Source of the DNA: Agarophyton chilense
Taxonomy: Eukaryota; Rhodophyta; Florideophyceae; Gracilariales; Gracilariaceae
Assembly: GCA_030374765.1 (NCBI GenBank)
Contig: JARGXX010000068.1
Span: 3,410,001-3,474,000, forward strand
Direction: 5' to 3'
Length of the DNA stretch: 64,000 bases
Shown here: piece by piece, positions 1 through 10,200 of the stretch
How positions within the stretch are numbered: position 1 is the first letter of the stretch
How the letters are laid out: each line of letters starts with the position of its first letter
Position numbers and translations under genes: made by a program
The notes under the pieces: generated by a model
Seen by the model: the letters and a program-made list of their open reading frames with translations, nothing else
Database searches by the model: none
What the model was told of the DNA's origin: nothing

Positions 1-1274
1 ACTGGTGAGGCCCAAGCGGACTGGGCAGGTTCAATTACGCCCGCTTTAAGCATCTTCTCCACCTGAGATTTCTCCTCTTCCCGAGCTTTCGGTCCAGCCC
101 TGTAAGGGTGTTGGGCAATAGGTCGAGTGTTCGGTAACAAAACGATGCAGTGTTCTGTAATCCCAATAGTTCCAAGGGAACCATCCCACATGGGGGTAAA
201 TTCACAAAGCATGTGCCTCAGCTTCTCCCGATGAGATGCGGGTACATGGTTGAGATCCCATTTCTCCAATTCCTGAACAGGATCCGTCTGGTCTGCTCCA
301 GTGATAGGGGCCGTAACCTTCTGAGGTTTAAAGTGTTCAGCGTGTGGAGCTGCAGTCGTATGCTCACCGTCTTCCGCGATTTCGGCAGTGTCCCCCCCCT
401 CCTTAGGGTCCGCCGCACCAAGGACCTCTGCGATAAAGATCTTTGTAGGTACGACCGCATGCGGGTGTGGAAGAACAGAACCCAGGATCTGGTGTTTGAC
501 CAAATGCTGCGTTGTCTTTCCAAAGTTGGCTACCAAAACCTTGAAAGGTTTATCCGGTTCCACGGAGACAACCCCATTCGCAAGGGCAAGTTGACGCCGC
601 GTATACAGAGACGGGTTCGGTTGTACCACATGCACACCAGTTTTCTTGGTAACAACTGTGACCCAAACCTGGGTTTCTGGCGGGATAGCCACTGACTTCG
701 CAACCTTTACCCGTGTAGACACCGGGTCCTTCTTCACAGATTCCTGCGCGACAGGGAGAGGAACGCGTGTTCGCGCTGCTCCCTGTAAGGGTTTACGAAC
801 GATTGGGATCGTAGACCCGTCTTCGAGTTCCACAGTTCTATTCCGAGGACGGATGGCTTCCACGAAGCGGTCGCAAAAGTCACAACCCAGTATGACTGGT
901 GCTGCAAGTGACTTGCATACAATAAACTCTAGCTGAACGAGATAGGAGCCTAACCTCACCATGAGGGAAATTGTACCCAGTGTCCGTAGCGGGTTGTTGT
1001 TCGCATCGGCAATATCCAAACGTGGACCGGTACGAACTTGAACCCGGAGAAGCGGGGGTAACAATTCAACATGAATTAAGATAGGAGCGGCTCCTGTATC
1101 CAGGACAGATATTTGACGAACCATAAACTGGTTGGACAGGCCGAAGTCGGCGAATACTTTATAATTCCGCTTGGCCATTACCATAACTCGATCCGGAATA
1201 CGGAGATTACGGGACCGTATCCACGGGCGACGGAGGACACTAAAGTATCCCGAGTTAGCGTCGGTGTCAGCCAT
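1..1274 (-). CDS. Gypsy pol, partial (protease and start of reverse transcriptase)
   Basis: This is a minus-strand frame opening at an ATG at 1274 and still open at the window edge. An aspartic protease motif (VLDTGAAPILI) lies near 1050-1080, followed by about 300 residues of linker. Close to the window edge come the residues that usually lead into a Gypsy reverse transcriptase: PYRAGPKAREEE, then VIEPAQSAWASP. The palm, RNase H and integrase would lie to the left. The frame differs from gag, so pol is probably expressed by a family-typical read-through, frameshift or separate initiation; the sequence does not show which. It is part of the element at 1-4549. Confidence 0.8.
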   Translation of the reverse strand, partial: MADTDANSGYFSVLRRPWIRSRNLRIPDRVMVMAKRNYKVFADFGLSNQFMVRQISVLDTGAAPILIHVELLPPLLRVQVRTGPRLDIADANNNPLRTLGTISLMVRLGSYLVQLEFIVCKSLAAPVILGCDFCDRFVEAIRPRNRTVELEDGSTIPIVRKPLQGAARTRVPLPVAQESVKKDPVSTRVKVAKSVAIPPETQVWVTVVTKKTGVHVVQPNPSLYTRRQLALANGVVSVEPDKPFKVLVANFGKTTQHLVKHQILGSVLPHPHAVVPTKIFIAEVLGAADPKEGGDTAEIAEDGEHTTAAPHAEHFKPQKVTAPITGADQTDPVQELEKWDLNHVPASHREKLRHMLCEFTPMWDGSLGTIGITEHCIVLLPNTRPIAQHPYRAGPKAREEEKSQVEKMLKAGVIEPAQSAWASP

Positions 1275-1486
1275 TCTCCTTGAAAGGATAGTCACAGCTG
1301 GGGAGCGAAGCTGGAGCGCCTCGGGCGTCTTCAACTCCGGCTTAGAAGACGCCCCTCCCGCAGGGGAGACTCCCAAGTTTAGTTTTTCGAAGCGGACCCC
1401 ACCGAATTCGGTGCAGCTGCGTCGAAGGGGACCGGTTGTTCCCCGTTCGCGGGTACAAGTTCTGTATCCCTGTCGGCAAGGTGAGC

Positions 1487-3409
1487 TCATAGTATCCTTT
1501 GTTCCTCATAGGACCTACTCGGGACTCGAGCTTTCTCCTCAGGGGTCAGAGCCTCGTACTGAGCGATAATTCGTGAACCCTCCCGCAGGGGAAATGTGCA
1601 GTCTGGTGCTTTGTGACCACGGAGGTAACACAAATAGCAAATCAGCTCTGCCGGGTTTGGTTGTGGACGTGAATCCACGCGACGTGGTGCTGTATCCCTC
1701 CATCCGGGGCGAGAGAACCGAGCAGCGGTATTCGCAAAAGGTAGCGATGCGGCTGGCACCCTCCGTCCGTGGGTATAGAGCGCAGGTTCTTCATCCGTGG
1801 TCGGAGCGGATGTCGACGGCAACTCAGACGTACCCATAGATTCGGGGTTACTTCCCATGAAGTGAATGTTATCATTGACCCCCACAGGGGCAGGGCCTCC
1901 TGCGAGTGACAAAGACGAGTTACCTCCATCGGCGAGGAGTGCAAGTGTCGGCCGACTCTTTCGGTTCTGCCGGGCACGGAGAGTATCCCCCTCAGCCTGG
2001 GCGTACTGAACCAGTTCCAAGTAGGTCAGCTTGCGCTTCTCTTCCCGATGTCGGGCAACCAATGCCCTTATCGAAGGGTCTAAACCATCCACAAACATGG
2101 AGCATCTCTCGTAGGCGGGGAATACATTCCCGCATCGGTGAAACGCTTTATTCAAGCGAGTTGAATACACCGTTTCGGATTCCATCGGCTTCTGCCGCGT
2201 ATCCCTTAATGCAAGGATTGCTTCCTGAATCGCATTTCCAGTAGCGTATGACCTCAAGAGGTACTGCACCGCTTCGGGCCAGCACGTGACTCCCCCTTCC
2301 GAGGCTCGGGATGATCCACGGACGGAGTTGAACTGGTCTTCAGCCATCCCCTTTAAGAAATAGGGTAATGCCAGATACGCTTGCGCTTCACTCATACCGA
2401 GGATGTCAGCCTCCTGGACGAACCTCGCAAAGAAATCGAGCACCAGAATTGGGTCTGTTCCTGTGAACTCCCTCTTCTGTAGGGTGATGCTCAGCCTTTT
2501 GATGTAGTCCTTGACCTTACCCGTTCCGCGGGATGTTCGATCTCCCGAAGGGTTATCCAACCGGTAATAGCGGTACGATAGCAGCTTCCGATAGAGAGGA
2601 TTCGTCGGCTTCAGCTCCCTTAATCCAAGGTGTTTCCTACCCTTCTTCCGGGTACGGATTGCCCTTTGAGAGGTGTAAGTAGCCTTCGACCGAGTTTCCC
2701 GGGATGACCGGCGTTCATCTTCACTATCCGAAGATTCGGAGGACGAACTCGATGGCGAGCGATTGGGATCGGAATCCGATAAATCCTCTTGGAGGTGAAC
2801 CCTCTTGTTGGACTTGCGGCGGTCCCGTTTAGCGGAGCGGTGTTCTTCGTCTTCCGAAACGTCGGGTTTATCCTTCGAGGCTTCTGCGTCTCCGTCCATA
2901 CGGATAATGGCCTCGAGGGTGTCCAGCCGAGCTCGGAAGCGTTCCGCTTGCACGCGGTGTTCCTCCACGAGGCTCCGGTACTCCTGGATAAAGACCCCAG
3001 GGGTACCAAAGCTTTCCAAAAGGGAGTTCACAACCCTCCTCAAGGTACGAAGGTCATCGGCGACTCCCCGCACCGGGGCGTCCTCCACCTTGAGGCGGAG
3101 GGTAGTAACCTCCTGAAGGAGCTCGACGTGAGCCGCGTTGGCGATATCGATTCGAGTCTCCAGGCGCTGTAATTCAGGGTCGGCCCGACTTCGGGGTGCT
3201 GCTGAGGGGGTCTCCACCACTGGAGCTGGGCCCACAGCCACGACCTCTCGAGGACCTGAAACCACTGAGGGTGCTCTCCGAGTGTCCGGATGGATACCGG
3301 AATCGTTCCGACCTTCGGGAATTGAGCTCCTCGACCTAGGCGGGGCCGGGGGCACTGAATCCGCTTGACGGTTCGATCCAGTCCTGGAACCACGGGTAGG
3401 CGGCGACAT
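1487..3409 (-). CDS. Gypsy gag polyprotein with CCHC zinc knuckle
   Basis: An open frame of 640 residues starts at the ATG at 3409. The N-terminus is rich in Pro, Ser and Arg. A probable coiled coil follows at about residues 80-170, then a Ser/Asp/Glu-rich stretch near 215-235, and a helical retrotransposon gag core at roughly 290-470. Near the C-terminus is a CCHC knuckle (CYLCYLRGHKAPDC, pattern CX2CX4HX4C). Gag assembles the particle and the knuckle binds element RNA. A decayed relative of this gag is found at about 36.6-38.9 kb on the same strand; both share the segment around LLRSYATGNAIQEA / LLRNYATSKSIQEA. It is part of the element at 1-4549. Confidence 0.9.
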   Translation of the reverse strand: MSPPTRGSRTGSNRQADSVPPAPPRSRSSIPEGRNDSGIHPDTRRAPSVVSGPREVVAVGPAPVVETPSAAPRSRADPELQRLETRIDIANAAHVELLQEVTTLRLKVEDAPVRGVADDLRTLRRVVNSLLESFGTPGVFIQEYRSLVEEHRVQAERFRARLDTLEAIIRMDGDAEASKDKPDVSEDEEHRSAKRDRRKSNKRVHLQEDLSDSDPNRSPSSSSSESSDSEDERRSSRETRSKATYTSQRAIRTRKKGRKHLGLRELKPTNPLYRKLLSYRYYRLDNPSGDRTSRGTGKVKDYIKRLSITLQKREFTGTDPILVLDFFARFVQEADILGMSEAQAYLALPYFLKGMAEDQFNSVRGSSRASEGGVTCWPEAVQYLLRSYATGNAIQEAILALRDTRQKPMESETVYSTRLNKAFHRCGNVFPAYERCSMFVDGLDPSIRALVARHREEKRKLTYLELVQYAQAEGDTLRARQNRKSRPTLALLADGGNSSLSLAGGPAPVGVNDNIHFMGSNPESMGTSELPSTSAPTTDEEPALYTHGRRVPAASLPFANTAARFSRPGWRDTAPRRVDSRPQPNPAELICYLCYLRGHKAPDCTFPLREGSRIIAQYEALTPEEKARVPSRSYEEQRIL

Positions 3410-3636
3410 GCTGCAGACACGACACTGACGATTCGGGGTAACGATGAAATTCGATCACGAGATTCCCGGAGAACGGATGACGTAACACAAAACAAAAATA
3501 AAAACCAATTCCACCCTTTCCAAAGGGGACCACTACAACAAATCTTCACGACGGTGCTTCCTCTTCCAAGAGAGATTCCAACACGTGGATGACCAACCCA
3601 AAAGTCCGAGAACGGATTCTAAGTCGGGAGACCACT

Positions 3637-4549
3637 TGTGGAGCAAAACCCGGCGACGGGAAGTGCTCTCAAGGTGTTCGAAGCCTTGCTCCCTGGGGGA
3701 GGCAGACTCAGAGACAGAGCCCTCCGTTCCACCCGTAGTGTGGGGTGTAACTCCCACGGGGGATTCCGGCAGTACCGACGGAGGTGAGGGGTAGAAACCG
3801 TTGGATCGGGAATGGGTATGGGTATGCCAAAGAATGGGGGAAAATCCGGCGAAGAGGAAAAACGGGGCGAGGGTCGGGCACTAACAGGCACCGGACCCGA
3901 GAACCAAAAAGGGGCGAAACAACAAAGGAAACCCAATACAGGTGCGAAAACCTGTCCTCGAAAGGAAACACAAAAAGCACGCAACAAGTAAGAAGAACCC
4001 CCACGGGGTATCGTGCACGCAGGTCGTCTGAGCGGTCCCAAGGGGGTGGTTGCACGGAACCCAAACGTGGGCACTCTCCAAGTGGAGTCGTGTCCCTACG
4101 CAGGCGTTGCTAACCAGAGCCCGTTCCGGGTTGTAAGGCCGAAACGATGGCGACGAAGAACCTCTAAAGGTATCGAAGACCAACCTTGGTTCCCATTTTC
4201 TTTGAGCTTCGGACTGTCAGATCTCATCTCCCTAAGTAGGGCCCACTAACTAAACTCTACAGTAGTGCACACCTGCTCAGGGCCATACACGTGGAGATCC
4301 AACTGTTAGGGCCCAAAAGTCCAACGTTCTACAAATATCCGAAATTCGGTGCCAAAATTAAGCCACGTGTATCACGGGGCCAATCCAACCATGGGCCATC
4401 CGAATTTTCCCTTATAGGCGAATTCTAACCAGAAAACAGTGCCACCTCAGCACACCTTAGAGGGGATCATAATCAAAACCCTCGGAGGGTTCAATCCTCA
4501 TTCTATGAGTTGCATCTTCAAGTATCCCCTAACTGGGCGTTGCTCTACA
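3637..4549 (-). repeat. Gypsy 5' LTR, 913 bp
   Basis: In the minus orientation the repeat begins TGTAGAGCAACGCCC at 4549 and ends GCTCCACA at 3637. The same 913-bp sequence occurs in the opposite orientation at 60954-61866, with about 19 differences counted by eye. Both boundaries are set by where the two copies stop matching. Several frames of 60-150 codons cross it on both strands, but they are shared with the other LTR copy and are not genes. Confidence 0.93.
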
Positions 4550-6676
4550 CTTCGGATTTGCGGAGGAGTGCGGCTGCTAATAGATACCGAGTGTATTCAT
4601 CGACAATGATTATGTAGTAAATATGACCACCCTCCGATTCAGTGCCGACAAAGGTAATGTCAGTGTGGAGGTGACCAGGTCTACCGGCGGATGTTAAGGA
4701 ACCCCGGAAGCTACGCCGAAATTTTCCACGAACGCACGGAATGCAATCCATTGTTGATTTGCCAGATTTGGATAGCACATGTCGTTGAAGTAGAGTCCTG
4801 ACCTCTGCCATCGCTGCAGTATAACCAAGTCGGTTGTGCCACAGCGAAATATTCTTGGAAGTTAAGTCAATTTCTTCCACAGCTACTGCAGAGGCCTTCA
4901 TTGCATCATCAGTGCTGATAATATCGGAAACACGAGCCATCATAGCCATCGTTTGGGGGTTTGAGCTAAAATTGACTAGATGTGAGGAGGAGGAGCAGTG
5001 TCCAGGAATGTAATATAGTCCATCAGGGTTTTTAGAAGCGCTGCTAATGATCCGCAGGTTGTCATCCAGATCAATGATGTAGGCTACCGCTGGAAGAAAG
5101 AGTAAAGCGAGATTTTTGGCAGAAAGAGCTGGGATAGAGAGCAGACTCATGGCAATATTGCTAGAAACGAGCGTGTTGCTGAGCGAAACAGTTGTGCCAG
5201 TTCTTCCATAAGACCAGGTAACGTCTCTTACACCTGTTTCTGTGGCTACGATTTCCGAGTTGTCTCCCAATGCAATTGGAACATTGCACTTATAGCTCCG
5301 ATATAAATACTTTGCGGAGGATGTCAGGTGGGCAGTAGAACCAGAGTCCAACAATAAAAAGTTGTTTTCTGTGCAGCCATGGCTCGAGGACGTGTGACTG
5401 CTACGCGGTTGGTTGTTTTCCTAGAGCTTGAACCAATTTCAGTCAGTTTATCGGGCTTCTCGGTCGATTCTGTAGACTTCTGACCCGATAGCGCTGTGGT
5501 TGATTCAGTAGGGTTTTTCAGTTTGTTCTTTGGGTTCAAGGGATTTAGATAACAGCGATTGGTTGTATGGTTTTCCTTGTTGCATATTCCACATTTTGGT
5601 CTGGCTGCCGCAGCTCGTTCTGAGAATTGACTTCCGAGTGTTTGCACTTCATCAAGCAGACGAATCGAAACAACATCCCAGGTGGTTTTCTCAGTTGAAA
5701 GGGTTTTGATGGCAGCACAAACAGGATTAAGTTCCATTGCAGTAACCGAAGACACTAAAAGAGCAACAGTGAGCTCTTCAGGTAGTTTTGTTTCCATGGC
5801 TGTTAGTTGTTCTATGACACTGGCCATCTTGTCGATATGACAACCCATGTTTTGTTTGATGTTGGAATACCTCATGTTTATCAACTCACACATTTTGACA
5901 ATGCGGGATGCTGTTGACGTGGATGCAAAACGCTCATCCAGTCTTTTCAGCATTTTATATGGGTTTCCAATGTCGCTCTGTATTACACGCAGAGCCTCAT
6001 CAGAAAGAGCAGAAACAATAAGTCCGCTTGCTTTCTTCTTACTGAACTCCCATTCGGCTTTCTTCTCTTCATCAGAGCTGAAGGGATTTCGAGCCTGACT
6101 CAAAACTTCTCCAATGCCTTTCGCATTACATGCGGCATCAATTCGTATTCTCCAGAGCTTGTAGTCATGGTTTTAATCAAAGGGCATAATTCGAACTTTC
6201 AATCCATCAGAATTTATGGTGAGACAGAAACCGAGAGTACAGTGTAGAAGATTCAAATAAGCAAGACAGAAGAGAGACAATTAACAACAACAACTCTGTA
6301 AGCAAAAGAACAAATGTTGCAGACTGACGTAACCTGGGCCCATAACCTCTCAGATCGAGTGCAAATGAGCGTAGGTGAGGCTAGTTAGATGAAAACAAGA
6401 CGATAGGTGTTGAGGACTGCTGATACAAACAGTAAGATCAGCAGTGCTTCTTTTATACTCAACAGACGAATACGAGAGCAATTAACTACGAAGTGTATGC
6501 TCTCGTAAACAAATACAAATACAAAATCAAACGCAAGTCACGTAAGCAATACAAGAATAAACCATGATACAAACATTCAAGTTCACCGAGATGTACCAGG
6601 TTTGCGGGGTGTTCTTATACTTTTGCACACCACTGTACATTGGCTCAGCTGTTGAGGTGTGATGCTCACTCCAACA
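4550..6676 (-). mobile_element. Copia LTR retrotransposon fossil, 5' half
   Basis: This is a Ty1/Copia remnant on the minus strand, cut at 4550 by the Gypsy LTR. A putative 5' LTR (6243-6676) is followed by a UBN2-type gag at about 5324-6165 with a CCHC knuckle (CGICNKENHTTNRC). The gag_pre-integrase region follows (LWHNRLGYTAAMAE), and then the start of integrase (HTDITFVGTESEGG ... YIIIVDEYTRYLLAA). An aspartic protease motif (LDSGSTAHLT) sits at the join of the two frames. Reverse transcriptase and the 3' LTR are missing. It is broken, with a few breaks in the visible part plus the truncation, and it is older than the Gypsy insertion. Confidence 0.88.
6243..6676 (-). repeat. Putative Copia LTR
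   Basis: On the minus strand the segment starts TGTTGGAGTGAGCATC at 6676 and could end TTCTACA at 6243, giving about 434 bp with TG...CA ends next to the gag region. There is no second copy in the window, so the inner boundary is a guess from the terminal dinucleotides only. Confidence 0.45.
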
Positions 6677-7219
6677 GCCGCTGCCATTTGCGCAATGACA
6701 AGGTACTGTTCCGGCGCAGGTCCTGGCAGTACAAACAAAAGTAAGAATTTAGTAGATGCCGTCGAGGCGTGCTGCTAAACCCTTGCTTATTTGTAATTTT
6801 GGCCAGAAAACAAGAATTGTAGGTTTGCTAATTAAAAACGGGACGTTCCGAAAGCGGCCTTTATTCCCGAAACAAGAATTTTCCCTTATTTAAAAAGGGC
6901 TATTTCTCTTCAAAATCCTTCTTTGAGATATTCTTCATCTCTCTAGTGGAGCAAGATTTGTGAGTTTTCCCCACAGGTCTTCGTCGCCTGAGCATGACCT
7001 CCGGACAACGCGTCATTTTCTCCTGTCATTTGTAGACCGGCTTTATCCTTGGAGAATAGTCTGGTATTTCCTCTTCTCTGATGCGCGGGCAGTACAGGTT
7101 TTATAGACAATGCACCATATCGTAGGGCATAGCGTCCTGAAAACACCATTTCCAATTGCCTCTTTGCTTAAGAAGATCGTTGTGCTCAAGAAGACCGAAA
7201 CCAACAAAGCAATATTATC
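6677..7219. other. Intergenic stretch upstream of the VPS13-like gene
   Basis: No supported gene is seen. It is AT-rich after 6740 and must hold the promoter and 5' UTR of the plus-strand gene starting at 7220. A 70-codon minus-strand frame here has no recognisable similarity. No clear TATA element could be chosen with confidence. Confidence 0.5.
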
Positions 7220-10200
7220 ATGGGTATTTTTCAGAACTTAGTCGTGGATGCTTTAGCTCGATATTTCCCACGTCTCCGTGAGTCTTTGCGCTTAAATCTG
7301 TTACGCGGAAAATTCCATCTCGAAGATGTTGAAATTGCGCCCTCAGTTCTGATCTTTGGCGGTTTACCGCTCCAGATTATCGACGGTAGGATTGGAAGTC
7401 TCTCGATTCAAGTTCCTTGGACAAAGTTGTTCTCATCCTCGATCCAAGCCCAAGCCGATGAGTTTTGCATGTCGTTCTTAGAGATTCCATTTCCGTCATC
7501 ACAGCAGTCAGTCTTTGATGCTTTTGCAACCGATGCCGACAACGAGAAGAAGCGAAAACTGGCCGAAGGTGAGAGAGGGAAGAGCCCACTTACACGCATA
7601 CTCAGGCGAATCTTGCCCATGCTTCTGGACCGCTTTGAACTCAATGTAAAGAATGTAACCATTGAGATTAAGTTCGTCTCTGGTCACGTCGGAATTATTC
7701 GCCTCAAAGAACTGTCCACGAGGCCGGCCCCTCATGATGTAAATCGAGGCGATTTCGAGAAGCTTATCACTGCTTCTGACATTTCATTCACCGTATCCCC
7801 CGAAACAGGACATCCGTTACTATTTCTTTCAGAGACTTCCATATTTTTTGATGCTACGTTCAGAGGGGGCGCTTGGCACATAGACATACAAGTGCCAAAT
7901 TTCGACCTGGAAGTTGACTGTTCTTTCTCGTCTTTCTTCGGCGCGTTATCTTCAAGGTCTATACATTGGAACATCGCATATTTGAATCAGCGGCCGAATG
8001 AAACAGTTGAGAAAAATCCACGAATCTGGTTTCAATACATTACACGTCGCGTAACTTCAGCGTTTTGCAAGCGTAGAATCCACTTCTCGGTTAATGAAGC
8101 TCGTCGCAAAGCACGGAGTTTCGTCGAGTATAAGACACTTCATGTGAGGCGTTTACGGAGCATCGCAAGTAACGAGGAATATATACGAATTAGTGAATTA
8201 GAGCGTTCTCTCGGAACAGATGCTATCCTTGTCCTCCGCGATCAGGCAAGAAAACATGCGCTTGCGAATGAAGTTTCTTCTTTTGCTACCCGTGACTGGC
8301 TACGGTGGGCGTTTCTTGGAACTGACGTATCTCAAGAACAGGAACAAGTAGCCGAAGAACTGAAGTATTCGCTCACAGTTGCAAAATATGGCCAGACAAA
8401 CTCCTCTCAAGAAGTATCAGAAATTTCTTCAACATGGTCGAAGATACGATTTGGAATCAACGTTTCCTTCTTTCGCGTGGTGATTGCGGACGAAGTCAGT
8501 AAACTGGCCTTGAATGTAAAAGCTATCTTGATGCAGGCAGAGCTAGATTCTACCTTAGAAGCATACAACGTCTCGCTATACCTTGGTGGTGCAAACGTAG
8601 TAGATGGGGAGAAGCTCATATGGATCGGATTTGTCGGGAATGCTGGGCTTAGAAACCTCGCGGAAGAAGAGCAAGACCTTCATTTTCTAGAATTCAAGTT
8701 GCACAAGCTTGGCTTTGAAAATGAAGTATCGAGTTCAATAGTTATCCAGTCCTCTATTGCTGAATTTGATTTGATGACAAACGGTGGGTTTGAGCGCATG
8801 AAAAGGGTTGTCGTCTTTGCCAAGAGTGTGCAGTGTATTAGTAGCTCGGGGCTCAATGCAAGGAGTAATTCTCCAATGGCGAGAAGAAGCTTGAAGACTA
8901 TGGAAGTCAGTAAAATCCAAGGCAGAATGTCTGTGAATGTGGCCAGATTCACTTTGTTGGTGAAAACAGCTGTTCAGCGGCCAAGAAGTTCCTCCTTAAA
9001 AATCTGCTACACACTGTCAGACATTCTCGCCAATATTGAAAGAAGGAGGAATACGAAAATTGTACAGAGAGGAGTGCTTGAAATAGCAGGTTACCAGCCT
9101 TTTCTATCGAATTCCGTCCCTGAAGGATTGACCTCCATACCGAACTTGGACTGGAGCGAAGAATCAAAGTTTCTTGAACTCAACGCAATTGTGAACACTT
9201 GTGCGTCAGAGAATCGGGTAGAAGTGGATATCGCGGACGGGACAGGATTTCTTAAGCTTTTCAGCATATCCTCAGTCATTAATTCTATATTTAGCACTCA
9301 TCATCGATTCATTTCACAAATTGTTCCGCAAATCAATGGTGGATCAGGAAGTATGGTTGAAACAGGGAGAGATGCCTCTGCAATCCAGAGTGTTGCCTGG
9401 GCGTTGAGAATTCCTTCTATGGACTTCAAACTACGGGATATCGATGAGCAGAGTAGTATAACTGACGTAGTAAGTTTGAAGATTGGGGAGTTTGGGTACG
9501 AAGCAGAAGGACGAGGATATCACGTGATCCGGGCTGAATTTTTAGAGGTATGTGAACCATTATTCCGCGGCTCAGTCATCCTCGCGAAATCTGAGCTTGC
9601 AGTCAATGTGAATGACAAAGACGTTTTGGGCGCAGTGCAGATGGAGACGGATGTTGAAAAGCTGAGTATAACGATGTCCGAGCAAGGCCTTTCACGTATT
9701 TCGTCAATCGTAAATCGTGCTTTAGAAAGCTTTCGAAACCCCGTATACGGCGAGACTACATGTTATGGGGAACGAATCAGTGATCAAATCCGATTTGAAA
9801 GTGATACACCAACGACGACTGCTTCATTTTCAATTCGATTACGACGGACAGTAGTCAAATGTGTAGCACATGACATACGTATACGGACATCACTCGAAAA
9901 TGTTCTGCTAATTCGTCAAGATGGCATAGTGAGTGGTTTTCTTGACAATGTTGAGGTCATTAATACCAGTGATGTGCCTTCGCCGTACAAAGCTTTGCTT
10001 ACGTGTGTGGACCCGGTCATTGTTCGGTCTCCACGGCGAAGAGCTCTTTCGTTTATCATAGCAAGTGGTGCAACCAACATTCAAGTCTCAACACTGCAAG
10101 TGATGTGGCTGAAATATATGAATTGTGGAATAGCGCGAATGTTACAATCGTTTCAGCGCATCATGGACGATGTACGTTCAAAGGTTGGTGATGGTTTACA

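Larger units (their letters stand above)
1..4549 (-). mobile_element. Gypsy LTR retrotransposon, 5' part, runs off the window
   Basis: This is the 5' portion of a Ty3/Gypsy element read on the minus strand. In order it has a 913-bp LTR (3637-4549), a short leader, a 640-residue gag, and a pol frame with an aspartic protease and the beginning of reverse transcriptase that continues past position 1. The visible part looks whole. The LTR is about 98% identical by eye to the solo LTR at 60954-61866, so the family was active recently. It inserted into a Copia element, whose sequence begins at 4550. The distal LTR and the second target-site copy lie outside the window, so insertion symmetry cannot be tested here. 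Confidence 0.9.
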